Below, piece by piece: positions 42,801-55,500 of a stretch of DNA of 64,000 bases (positions are counted from its first letter, which is position 1; every line of letters begins with the position of its first letter). A model generated the notes under the pieces. It saw only the letters and a program-made list of their open reading frames with translations. It searched no databases and was not told the DNA's origin. The DNA lies in the NCBI RefSeq assembly GCF_036417845.1, contig NC_089978.1:128494183-128558182 (forward strand). The letters run 5' to 3'. The DNA is from Apteryx mantelli. Its lineage: Eukaryota > Chordata > Aves > Apterygiformes > Apterygidae. The position numbers and the translations under genes are program-made.

Positions 42801-45252
42801 GCCACACTGGGGACTCAGCAGGTTCCCAAGTCACACCCAAATCATTCAACAGGAGATCTTCCCCAAAAAGCAGTGTGTACCAACTCAGGACAACTGTGCT
42901 AGCACTGATGCCCAAATGGTCTCCTTCTCCATATCAACTGGAGAAGGCCAGATTTCTTGTGCCAAACACCATTTTAATGAGCTTTTGTGCACAATACTGT
43001 TATTTCCTCAGCTACAGCTAGCAGTTACTTTCTCAGTGCTGCTCCGCAGGACTGACAGAGACCGAAACAATGACTTCCCTGGAAAACTCAGCAGTATTAT
43101 AGAACAGCTTTATCTCAACCTTTCCATTTCATCATAAGGCAGGTCTTATTGCTCGCTGCAAAGAGTACCAGATGATAGTGTTTGTGGCAGGCTGGCATTA
43201 GTGCTGATTTTATTAGCACTACATGAAGTTTGCAATGAACCAAGTACAAAGCCTTTCAAAAGAGCATGCAAGAAGTCTCCAGTTATACAACTCTTCAGGT
43301 GCTAGAATCAAGTCCAAAGGGATGGAAGGACCTCTGATTTCCCAGATCCTTCCCTTGCCTCCCAGCTGAAAAAAGCTCACTCAGCAGCAAGGCCTAATTA
43401 CAAGCTCTTCTACCTGACAGGCATATCAAACAGACAGACAACAAACAAGAAAGACTTTTGAAAACACAAACCATAGCCGGCTCAACAGCCCTGAAGCCAC
43501 AGTGTTCAAAAGTATGAATTCTTCCAAACAGAGATGTTTAACCGACAAGCTGAAGATTACACCAGTTAAGGTTAAAAAAACAAACAGCATGTAATGAGAC
43601 TTGCTGAACACACTAACTAGAGGCAATTCACAAGGTAATATTCTGGATAATTTGGGAGATGAGCATCCATACTTTGGGTTGCTCAAGGCCAAAACAGCAG
43701 CCAGACAACAGCCTGAGGTTCTTCCATAATAACTTGAAAAGATGATGTTGGCTATCAAAGAAACTCCAAGTTGCGCCCATGAGTTGCATGGTTGAGTCCA
43801 TCAGCAGTACAGGGCCTACAGCAGACCTGGTTTTGGCTTATGAGGTGCTCCTGGTGAACTGTAATAATGTTTTTATAATGAAAAAGGATACAGAAATGCT
43901 TTACAGCAACAATCCAGTAGACGCAGTAAGAGCTTGCAGCCTCCCAATACCTTCACAGCAACTGTTTCCATCATAGGCTGGCTGGGCACTAAGCACTCTC
44001 CTTGAGCCTGGGGTTTATTTTTCCTGTATTGATTCAAGGATGAGGAGATGGTTATGATCTGGCATTTCTAGCATTTTCTCCTTTAGCTCTGAAGACAGAG
44101 TTAATGGATAGTGTAACACACAGGGTCGTGATACTTACTTGGGAATCAGTCCTGCCAGGGTTTCAATGCAACCCACCAAGTTCATTTTCCATAGGCGCTT
44201 CAAGCACTGTTCTACCTAGAGAGGAAGAAAAATTCCTTTGGCTGAGGAGAGCTCCTCGGTCTAAGGACTACCATTAAGTTAACTGACACCTTCCCCGTGT
44301 CAGTGTAACAGCACAGACCACAGGCCTGCAGGACGTGACGCTCCGGCCACGTTCCTATGGCTGCACTGTGACAGGGAGGATCTCCCTTGGCGACACTCCA
44401 GTGAACACGGAATTTAAGTGCGGGGCTGGGGCAGACACTGCTCGTCGGTGCCGTGCGGTTTCTCCAACAGTATACAATGAGCTTTGGTATTAAATCAGTC
44501 TCTCAAGAATGGAAAAACATAAATCAAGAGGTAAGGCTACCTTTTTTTTTTTTTATTTCAGCAGAATGCCACCATATGCAAAGACAGCGACAATCCGCCT
44601 TTTACTGGAAAACTGGCAAGTAGTTCAGTTAAAACATGAAGTACCCGCCAGAGTAACCCGGTACTATTTTTCCCTCCCTGATGCTACGATGAATTGACGT
44701 CCAAACCCCTGCACGAATCCCACGTCCGGAGGCAGGTAACCGTGCCTGCCTCAGGTCCAGGGTACCCCGCAGGCCCGGAAAGCGGCCGCCCCCTCACCGC
44801 CCCGCGCCCCCGGGCCCCCGTGGCCACCGCAGGGGCCGGGCCCTGCTCACCTGCTTGAGGGCCAGGAAGGGCCGGTGTCGGAGCAGTCTGCGCTGGTACA
44901 CGTAGAGCACGGCGCGCAGCACGCGTCCCTCGGCGCCCAGGGCCCGCCCCGACAGCCGCTCGCCGGCCGCCTCGCACCGCCGCCGCAGCGCCGGCAGCCA
45001 CCGCACTGCGGGGCGGCAGCCGCCGCCTCAGCAACCGCCGCCGCCCGCGCCCACCGCGCGGTCGCGGTCGCGGCCCCGGCCCCCTCCCCGGCCCCTCGCC
45101 GCCCTCCGCCCTCCGCCCCCCGCCTCGCCCCGGCCCCGCCGCCGTCCCGCGCGCGCGGGACCTGAAGGGTGTTGGCCCGGCAGGGCCACCGTCGCGCTGC
45201 TCGCGGGCCACGGCACGTCCAGCCTGTTCCACGCCGCCTCGAACACCGCCAT
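39845..45252 (-). CDS. NEPRO: NEPRO, nucleolus and neural progenitor protein, nine exons
   Basis: Minus-strand exons 45252-45162, 45005-44851, 44215-44139, 44023-43892, 43549-43447, 42475-42139, 41501-41440, 40953-40703 and 40232-39845 join in phase to 531 aa (human 567 aa). Recognisable blocks in order are [136 protein letters not shown] and the C-terminal [11 protein letters not shown]. The family protein is nucleolar and needed for ribosome-related processing and neural progenitor maintenance. Exon 1 sits in a CpG island and its first intron is only 156 nt with an unusual GTCCCG donor. The last acceptor uses the second of two AGs (TGCAGAG|G), which the frame requires. The middle, lysine-rich part is shorter than in human. 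Confidence 0.95.
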
Positions 45253-45480
45253 CTTCCCCCAGCGCGGGGCGGGGCCGCGCGGGGGGCAGGGGGCGGAGCC
45301 GCGCTGTCGCGCTGGGTGGGGGGACGGGCGGAACCACCTCGCCGCAGCGGGGAGGAGAGCTTCCCCCGGGCAGGGCGCCGCGGGGCCGGGAGCAGCGCGT
45401 GGTGCGGCCCAGCGCGGGGGCCCGCGAGGCCGGGGCGCCGCGCCTGGCCGGGATCCCGGGCCTGCCCCCGACGTGCTGCC
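44745..45480. promoter_or_regulatory. CpG-island promoter of NEPRO, possibly bidirectional
   Basis: Very GC-rich, CpG-dense block spanning NEPRO exons 1 and 2, intron 1 and about 230 bp upstream. The Spire-like gene runs the other way and its KIND exon lies 1.3 kb away, so shared promoter activity is possible but not shown. Confidence 0.7.
45246..45255 (-). promoter_or_regulatory. YY1-type motif AAGATGGCGG over the NEPRO start codon
   Basis: On the minus strand AAGATGGCGG includes the NEPRO initiator ATG (45252-45250). YY1 sites that contain the first ATG are known in short-5'-UTR housekeeping genes, which suggests transcription starts just upstream. Confidence 0.5.
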
Positions 45481-46526
45481 TCTCTAAAGTGTCGTGAGCG
45501 GGGGGGCAAAGAAACAGAAACGACAAGTAGTAATCCCGCTCTTTAAAACTCGCGGTTCTTCAGAGCCTGCCTCGGGAGCTTGGGCTGGTCAGGGTCTGTA
45601 GCAGCGGCCGGCCGATGTTCCCCATGATGTGCTGTAAACACAACAGCGAAGACCTGCTTTTTAGGGTGCTTATGCCTTTCACAGGCTATGTGACTGTTAC
45701 CTCCCATCACACGCACCCTGATCCCAAAGTGCAGAAAAAAATCACACAAGCACCATTAGCACTGGCATTTTGAGCAAATAAGACAATGGGGCTGGGAAAG
45801 CGTGCACAGAAGATGCTGCTCACTATGGATTAGCCCACTTCCACCTGCAGTTTGCCCTGGAGCTGCCCTCCCACCAAATGACCATCCAGCCTGCGTGGTC
45901 CCTGTGTGTGCTGCTCCCGACCTGGGCTCTCAGGATTTGTTGTGTCAGGGCCTAAAGGCCAAGGCCAGGCAGGAGCAGCAGCCTGTGGTATTTGCAGCTG
46001 CCCTGCAGAATTAGTTGCTGTAACATATTAGTGCTCCCAGCCCTGTTCCCCATCAAATTGCTTTAATTTTTATGATTTTCCAGGTGTTCTTCCCTGAATA
46101 TATGACATTATTTTCTGCTTCCTTTCCTTGCCTGCCTGCCTGAAGTTGAACTTACTCTTTTTTAACCTGCAAACAGTAGTGTTCCCATTAATATATTTGT
46201 TAGAGTCAATGAAGTTAAGCTGAGCACAAATTTTAAAAGCCCACCCCGTCATCTTTTTAGATTCTACTTTGTTATATATTTTCCATATTCTTTCAAAGAG
46301 GCTCATATAAATACAGGTTAAAGAAGGGTATTAATAGTATCCCTTTAAAAACGTAGAGCAAAATTAGCTTTAATGATCACACCTGTAGGGAAGAGAGTGA
46401 GTGAGAGAGCAAACATGCAGGCAGAACTGATAAAAGGCTGCTATGAGCACTTGCCTGTATTGGCAAGGAGGTGCTAAGCTCCCTAGGTTTAGAGCAAGGC
46501 CTAGGAGATGCTGGGTAAAGGTGGAA
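45481..46526. other. Divergent gap between NEPRO and the Spire-like gene
   Basis: Between the NEPRO CpG island and the first recognised coding exon of the Spire-like gene. GC content falls quickly. A 5' UTR or an untranslated first exon of the Spire-like gene may lie here, but I cannot place it. Confidence 0.5.
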
Positions 46527-49500
46527 ATGGAGCCTCCACAGTGTGAGTGGAGGATCCCGAAGATCTCTCTAGCAGAGATTCTGAGGTGCTTTGAACATCC
46601 TATAAGTGAGGAACAAGCCTGGGCTATTTGCTTTCAGTGTTGCTGTAAAATGAAGCAGTTGGCTCAGGGGCTGCACCCATCACTCCATGCTGTAGTCATA
46701 AAAGGTCCTGGGAGCATCTTTATCCATACTGATGGCACTGCTTCCTTCAAGGTGTATCAAAAGTCTGGTAAGAACACGGGTAGCTGTGGATGCTAGGGGT
46801 TGTTCCTATAACTAGCTCTTCCATAGCTAAAATACAGGGACAAAATGGGGGAAATACTTCTTTTCTTTCTTTTTCCTACTGCATGTTGTCATGTGGCTGT
46901 TCTCCTTCCTGTACCCTGTTTCAAAGGACCTTAGATGAATGGTAATATGTATGTGCAGCCTACTAATTTTTCCAGTGACCCTCCTGTGAATCATTTGGTT
47001 CAGATATTCTAAAAGCTATTTATCAATCCCAATGCAATTATCTTTCTACCTCTCCTCTCCTGTTTCCCTTTCAGATGTTGGCAACACTCAACAGTTAGAG
47101 GACAAGGTATGCCTGTGTCTTCAGCTTCATGCACATGCAAATATAATCCTGCTGTGGTAGAAGGCCAGCTCAGGAGATGCAGGTTTCTAGGTGCTGAAAA
47201 TTATCATGGTGCTTATATTTGTTGTGCTCTGGGTGAGCAGATGGCTGTGGGAGTGGCTCTGACCCCTGCAGTGTGGAAAATGAGATAAAACTCTAGAATC
47301 AAACTCAACTAAGACAATGGGACTGGGAAATAGTGTGCACAGAAGATGCTGCTGACTAGCCCACAGACTTTCTATCTTAAAAACAGATCACTTAAAGATG
47401 CTGAATAGGGTCATTTAACACCTTAAAGCAGTTTATTTGGGGAGTATTTCAGGCTAGCTGATGGGCAGCTAGCTGCCTTTGAGCTCCTCTCATCCTGAAA
47501 GAGGTGCTCAGTCACAAGGGGCACATGTGGCAGGGAAGTGAGAGCTCTGACGTTTTCCACAGCACTGTGCTGCACTGCTCTGAGACTGCTTCCCTGGCCT
47601 GTATCCACAGCTACTGGAGTACTTGGGAGTGGTAATCTATGAAGCCCTGGACTGGGGAATTGACAGCCAAGTGGAGCGAGAACTGAGTGAGCCCTTGGAG
47701 AAACTGCTCTCCCTCATGTTGAAACTGGACGATGAGGCGATGAAACTGGCAGTCACCCTGCAGGATGTTATCAAGGTTTCCTTCTTCCCACTTAGTAAAT
47801 ATAGCAGCTTTAGAGGAGTTGTTGGAGCAATGCTGTTAACGAATGGGCACAACAATTTCCAGTGAAAAGCTGGGTAGCTTAGAAGACATGTAGGGGAACA
47901 TGTGGCTTTCCTATCAATCAGATGGGAAAGGAAAAACACCTTAAGTGCACTGAAGTTTTTATGGTAAAGAGTTAAGAAGGAAGACTGAGCGTGGCTCTCA
48001 TACAGCTGTGTCTACAAAGTTCTTCTGTACATAGCCTTCTGTAGCTGTACTTTTGAGGTGTGGGCAGAGAAACTTTCATTAAGCCCTAGTTTTGAAAATG
48101 ACTTGTCATAGCCCCAGTCCTAAACTGAGTCTTAGTGTCTAGACTACAAGATCACCTACAGGTCAAGATATATGTAACTGTTTCTAGGCACCATAACCTC
48201 CACAATATATATCTTATAGGTATGAAATCCTACCTTTGGAGGCTCTAGGTAGTGGAAAAAAGTTAATTGTTCAAAATATTCAGTTTCTGAAAGAGCTGGG
48301 AGTTGAATGTCACAACTCAAACTACTAGTTTGTTCTCAACTGTAATTTCAGTGTACCAGAAACTCCCCATGCCCCAGTCTCACCAGGGCGTAGGGTCGGG
48401 GGGGAGAAGACCAGGACAAGTGTCCCCACCTGCTGTGTTTTGTCATGCCTTGTCTGTATTGGAAGCTTCCCCTTCCAGGTACTTATTTAAAAGCAGACCT
48501 TACAGAGAACAAGATGTATAAAGTACACAGCTACTTACATTGCTGTACATACAGGATTGGATATCTTTCTTCTTTGTTCCTTTCCATCTACAATAGAACA
48601 AAAAAGAGGCAAAAGGGATGAGGAAAATGATTTTTAACCAAAGATTGAGAAAACTGAATCTTGCTTTCTTCCAGCCTACAACACTTTTCATTTCAAGGAG
48701 ATATCTCTCTTAAATAGCTGCACTTTTTTCAGGTCTGTGAGGAGCGCTTGTCCAGGCCTTCTGAGGCTGCCAGCCATTACAAGGTGACCTGTAGGAGTCT
48801 TTTTACGGAATATATGGAACTTCAGAAGCTTCTGTCCATCATCCAGACTTCGAAAGAGGTATTTTGGCATCAACCCTTAGCACTATCCCTTCTGCCTCCA
48901 CATGTTCACCTAGTTCTACAGTAATCTTTGCTTTGCACTAGAAATGTAACATATCACTGAAGGTCTATTTTCATAATATGAAAGGCTTCTGCCTGCACCA
49001 GATTAATTATAGCTTTTGAATGTTTGGGGGATTTTTGGCTTCTTGACTTTTCAGATTAATATTGATAACTTAGACTGGGTAGATGAGAAAGTACTGGACA
49101 AGCACAAGGTAATGATTACCCTGTATGCTCACTTTTTAGAGTCTGAGAAAAATGGACATGGAAAGCTTGCTGGAAAATCCCTTTCAGAAGAAGGAAAAAT
49201 ACTTGGTAAGGGATTTAATTCTTTCATTGTGGAGGAGTTTGGGGTTTTTTTGTCTACCCTGGCTCTCTGAGGCTTTCCCATGACTCCTTTATGAAAAATA
49301 GAGCTTAAGCACACACAAACAAAACTTCTTAGGCTGTTTAAGAGCTTAAGTAGTTAAAGACTTGTCTGTAAAACAAGCTGGGAAGTGAGCTTGAAGTTAA
49401 ACTACTGTTAAATGTGTTTACCTCATGTGGACACTTATTCTGCACAAAGAGCCTCTTTGTGGTTCAACTTAAACCACTTCTAGAAGTGAAGTTGGAGGCG

Positions 49501-52500
49501 TTCTTTGTGGAGTAAGTGTCCACAAGTAGTTATTCAGGCTGTTTCCTCTGCTAAATGAGCTCCAAACTCTTGGCAGGAATTGATAACCTGCTAAAAGCAG
49601 TCTGCCCCTTTCTGCAGTTGAACTGACAGCTTCTGGAAAACTGTTCTGTTGGTAGCATTGAGGTGGACTAGCCCATGCTTATTATGTGGGCTCCATGATG
49701 GTTCAGGGCTGGAGGGGGCTAAAGACCAGTAGATCCACCTATCTTTGGCTGTGCAGCTCCAGCAGTCTGAACAAAGAAGTGAAGGAGGGGGAAGCTCCCA
49801 CCTTCTGCTCACTGCCATTTCTTGTCCTTCCATTCTGTCCTTTCCTAGTTCCTGGACTGTGTTTGGGGCAGAGAAAGCAACTTATTCTATTCTCTCCATA
49901 GCCTTGCACAGTCAGGGCTCAATCAGAAACAAATAACACTTCTGGCTGGAGCTCTGCCCAGCATAAACAAATGTACTGTAGTCTGGAGTCTGTGGAGACA
50001 AACGGCAAGCCCCGAGAGACTTGTGGACTCACTCCCTTTGTCTAAATAGCACTTGCTTTGAAGCGTGCTCAAACTATTCGTATGAAAATGTTTGTGAAAT
50101 GTGTGTTTGGGCATATTCTCAATTTTGTGATCTATTAAAATAAACTGGCAAGCTATCTCAAACCACAAACTCATCAACTGTTACAGCTTTTTTTCTGCAG
50201 GGAGTACATGAATAAATACATGGGCTTTGCTGTGTGGCCCGAAGGCCAGTGTATTTGGCCTCTCCTTCTTCAGGAGACATGAATTACAAAGGCAGGATGT
50301 CTGTTGAAAAATTCTCTGCCTCTAGTTTCCAAGTCCCTAAGTACCAGTTGATTTCATCGTTCTGACAAACTCTTGAGTTTAAAATAACCAGGATGCCAGC
50401 TTCACTGGGATCCCACAGACTAGAGCTGATGCCTTGAGTGGTGCCAAGCAGCTAGTGCTGTCTATGGACCACTTTTTCATATTGACTGCTATGAAACAGG
50501 CCTTCTGAAGCACAGGCCACAGCCTGATACTGTGCAGAGTTGTATCATTTCAGCAGAGTTTACCCATGTGTTGCAAGGCAATCTTCACCCTGAAGTCTAA
50601 GCACTGAGACCTCTTAGGAACACAACTGTCTTACCACTCATCTGTTGAACTGCATGCAATGGGCATGGAGTATTGTACAGGAGGCAGATGCTATTCCCTC
50701 TCTGTTCTTCTGTGCTTGAGTAGCATCTTATGTGGTAAGACACAGGTGTGGGAAGTTTATACTGAGTTTGGTAGTATGTGGGATGGCCCAAGTAGAGTAA
50801 TTGCAGTGATTCAGTCGAGAGAGAAAGAAAAGTATAAGTGAAAATGACATCTCCTGTGCCTAAGAGATTATTTGGGTGTACAGAGGGCTCTGAAATGGCC
50901 AGCTGAAGGCCATCCTTGTCCTTAAAATAATGTAGCAGTATTACAGTACAGAAGTCTCTCTTCAGGTGGTATCTTTCAGAACAACTCTGTCACCATGTGA
51001 AATAAAACTTTAGAAAGTGCAGATGACTTGGGATAAATTAGTTCATAGCCATTTGTTCCAAGGCATCTACTATTGAATAATTTGTCCAGTTCTTTCTTCA
51101 GTTAGACTTTCAATTAAGGGATGTTTGTGTTCTCCTACAGAATAAATACGATAGTCCAGGAGATATGGCTAGTATTTGGCCACTTGTATGGCTGTTCTAG
51201 TTTTCTGGAGTTCAGCTGAACTGTCCCAAAGCCAGGCTAAAACAACCCAGCTAAACATCCTTCTCCATGAAGGCAGTCATCAATCAGAGCTTGCCTAAGG
51301 CTTTTCTGACATTATACCAAGATATCTGAAAGGGTTAGTGGAGAGAAGATGCTCCATACTGTAAGTGGAAAAGGGAGGGGAGTCTAAGTCAGAAGTTTAG
51401 TTCTGAGGCAGTTTTCTAAAATGTTTTGCTTCCCTTTCATTGTTTATAATACAATCACTTCTTCTTTCTTGGTTTGCCTTTAGGATCCAGGTAAGCTGTT
51501 AACTTGGCACTTCCATTACAATGTTGTCTAAACATGCTGATGAGTTTTTTTTGTTTTGTTTTTCTTGTTTGTTTCCATCTTTAACTCTTGTTGGGTTATC
51601 TTGTATGCCTGAGTATCCTGTGGAAACAGGTATTAATAGAGGAACAGGATGAACAGGTGTCAGAGTTATCAGCTTGTGTCTCCAGGCTGAAACTGCTGAC
51701 ATAGGCTGCTGGGAAGGTTAAAGTATGAGATCCTTTCCCCTTGCCTCCTTTCATCTGTGGGCCCTTCATCCCTTGGTTTCTAAAAGTTTTGGGGATTTTA
51801 GTAGTAAGACTTGATATTTCATTCCCAATATTTCCTGGGATACAATAATCTGAAAAACTCTGGCACCTGGAGTACTTGCAGGAACTTACTCAAGAAAGGG
51901 GATATTATTCAAGAAAAGGGATAGGTCTAGCTACCTGGTAACAGAAGCTGTATTTTGCTGAAGAACATTCATTAAGTTAATGACAAAGTTCAGGAATGAA
52001 CCTGAGGAACCAGCTCCCAGATCCCTCACTGTAAATTGACAAAGAGAAGCAATTCTGTGTTCTGGTACTGCACATTTCCATCTGATCTGTAAATGAGTTG
52101 AAGGGGGTGTTAAGTATGCAATTCTGTATCTCTGAATGACTTCAGTTGTTAAATCTGCCCTATTAAATGGAGGGAGGGAATGCCACTCCATGCGATCTAG
52201 CCAGGTGTTTACTCAGCCCTCACTGGCTTCTCATAGGCAACCCTGTGGCCTGATGTCATCCGTGAACTGCAGAATGGCGTGAGGCTGCGCAAGGCCACTG
52301 AGCGACCTCAGCATCGTGCTCCTCCAAAAGAATATACCCGCTCCCCCTATGAATTGCTGGTGGATGATATTCAACACAAGAGGTACACCCTTCGGAAGGT
52401 GAGTGACTACAGTCAGTGGACAACTTTGAAACCAGCTGCTCTAACTACCTGGTTTCTAAACAGTATCTATTGAGACTTCTTTCTCAAAAGCCTGTCTTAC

Positions 52501-55500
52501 AACTCTTCCTCAAAGGTACTTAAGTTCAGAAGTGTCTAAGGCTCCCTCTCAGCTACAGCTCAGTGTTAGATCATAATGTTTGTCCACCCAAGCACTTCAT
52601 TTCCAGTAACTTTAATTCAGGGGTAGCCAAACTTTTAAGAAGCTGGATGCTAAATTTCATCCCCCTCCAGGGGTCAGCCACTCCCTCCCTTGGTGCAATT
52701 AAGCTGCCTTGCACAAAACAGCTCCATGAAACAGACCCTTGACTGCTTAGGCTTTCTACCTCAGATGCCATCTCCACAGGCTCCTTGAGCTGTGCAATGT
52801 CTGGCATCTCTTCCTAGTTTCCCTGCTTTCTCAGCTGATGTGGGATGTGTGCAAGTGTAAAAGCACTTTTCAGTGAGTGCTCTGCTCGGCCTCAGGCAGA
52901 GGCTCCTGCAGGAGTTTAGGCAGGGTAAGAAAAGCTGCATATCTTCCAGGGGCAGCTGTTGTGCTGACTCAAGTGGTAGGGGCTTCCAACACCAATGGTG
53001 AATATGCCCAGATATGGAGATGACTGAGCTCTGAAGGTTTGTAATGCTGTTCACTTGCTGTAGCTTGAGCTGGGAATGATGAGCAGATCCAAAACATTGG
53101 CATGAGACTTTGTGGCATTGGAGTGCTTTGCAAACAGGCTTTTTGGCAGAAGATGAGACAATTCTAATTATAATAAAGAGCTATATTTTTAAAAAGTGAA
53201 AACTTTGCATACCATGCTAGACATCAGCTTTTCTGCCTGTTGTCAGTGCTCCTAGAGTGCAGAGGATTAACAGCTTCAGCTGAGCCATGCACCTCTTTAA
53301 AATCCCAGCTCTTGCTCTTCCTGACTGTTGCTCCAGTCTTCAGGTAAGACTGACATTTCTCTGGAGACTGGTATCTTGTTCAATATATAAATGAATAGCA
53401 GTGGAAAGGAGTGGAAAAGAGACAGTACATCATAACTGGTTGTGCTCTTTGTAATGTACAATAGTATGACTGCACTGTGCAGTACAAAACCATAACTCAA
53501 GGTGGCAGGATGAACTGGCTCTTGATTTTTTTTTTTTTTTTTTTTTTTTTCCTGCTGTGGTCAACAAGCTGTAAGTCCAAAGAGATATAGCTAGAAATAC
53601 TAGAAGAAAGTATGGAGTGCTGCTGATCAGGCCCCTGTTTGTGAAGGCTCTTAAACAAGGATTTCTCCATCTGCAAAGCTACTTTAAAGCTTCTAGTAAT
53701 CAGTGGTCTAATTTGCAAATGAATGAAAGCATGCCAGAAGCTGTAGTGTTGTTCTACCTGCACTCCCATGTGTTCTCAAGCTGTACACACACGGAAAGCA
53801 AACAGCACAGCCTCAAAGTAAGTGATCAAGGCAGCTAAACTCATGCATGTACAGCTGCCTTTTTGGTCAGTGCTTCCCTCTGCAGCAAGTGCAGGTCTTG
53901 ATGAGTGAGACAGTCCACTTCATGTGAGTACCTGCCCTGCAATCCTGTCCTGCTATTGTTCCTAGCTTATGTAGGGCCATAAGCCAGACTCTGGGTCTCT
54001 AGCTTATGCATACAGCTGCCTGCTGCTACAATTTTTGTTAACCCATTCAGCAGTTCTCCTCCCTGGAGCTGAGTTCTCATTAATAAATATGATGTGACCA
54101 TGATGCTTATCAGGATCACTCCTGGCATTAAAATCTTTAAGTACAATATTTTTCAGCAGCTTCTCAGCTCTCTTAATGAGCTGCTGGGGCTGGAATGCTG
54201 TATGCTTCCTGTGCAAGCCCCAAACAGCTGTCTAGTGCTTCCGATTGCCTCTAGTTTGTGGCAAGCAAAGCTGTCTCTACTAAAAAATACTCTTGCAAGC
54301 AAACCTCATTTTTCTACACTTCCCTACTTAGTCTTGTTACGTCTTTTTCACCTCCCACATTCCCAGATCCTGACTTGTCATTCATTGTGCCACTGAATGG
54401 GAGGGTGGATGAGGAGTACAGAAAGAACTTAACTTCTTAAGCATCATTTCTATTCTTTCAGGTGATCATTGAGCAAAAATGCAAGAGCTCCAAAGCTGAT
54501 GCAACTGCTTCCATGCCTCACCTAAAACCGGTAAGTAACCTGGTGCTGCACCTAATGATGGCAAAACAAAATGATTCTAGAGCTGGCAGAATGTTTTCTA
54601 GGAATATGGAGCTAATGTCCTAGCTACTGGATTGGATTTGGAAGAGGGATATATTAACCATACTTAAATTTTGAGCAGACCCCAGAAAGTCTGTTTTCTG
54701 CTAAGACATGGGGCTAGGAAAACAGGAGGTGACAAATCTTCAGAGGAGAAAGATGATCAGTCTCCCTGCTTCCTTTGCTGCTTCTTCCATTTGGAATACT
54801 TTGTGGTCCTGAAATATTCCTAGACTTCTTGATCCAACTTAGTTTCAAATCTGACGGTGGCTAATATTCCACAGCAAACACATTGTCTAAAGTTTCTCTC
54901 ATGTGCCACAAAAACTTAGAAACAAGATGTGGAAAGCACAAGTGAAGAGAGTATGTGCGCAACAGTGTCCTCCCAACTGTGAGACACTTGTAAAACTGCT
55001 GTTGCCAAAAGTGTAGTTCAGTCACCACTGGTCTCCTCACTCTGTTCGCTGGCTCTTCCCAGTACTATGCTCTGCCTGCAGGTGCTGGAGAGGAAGCTGA
55101 AAGAGTGCATGCCGCAGGAGCCCATCTGGCATGAACAGCTCATGGCAGAAATAAAGCAACCACAGAAGCTTTGGCCATCAACAGCAAGGGAAAATGGGAG
55201 CAGGCCCAAAGGTACCTGTTGGGCTCCACCTGCTACAAAGTGACTTGCTGCACATGTGTGAATTCAGTGTTGGCTAAAAATAACGGGCTGCCTTGGAAAT
55301 GAAAGCCCACCTTTCTTCCTCCTTAGCATGTATAATGCAAGGGAGGTGGGAATGCAAATTTTGTGTTGACACAGGTGGTATGGCATAAGAATACTTTTCT
55401 AGAAAATCAGCTTCTGGCTTATTAAGACTCAAAGGTGTTTCAACTTATGCTTTTTTAGGGGGTTCAAATTTATCCGTTAGCTGCACTGGGTGGCCCCAAA

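Noticed and set aside
44684-45546. Long Arg/Ala/Gly-rich frames on both strands around NEPRO exon 1
   Set aside because: Shadows caused by CpG-island composition. Only the two exon segments match NEPRO.
53526-53550. Poly(T) run as the tail of a processed pseudogene
   Set aside because: No coding similarity was recognised on either side and no target-site duplication is evident.
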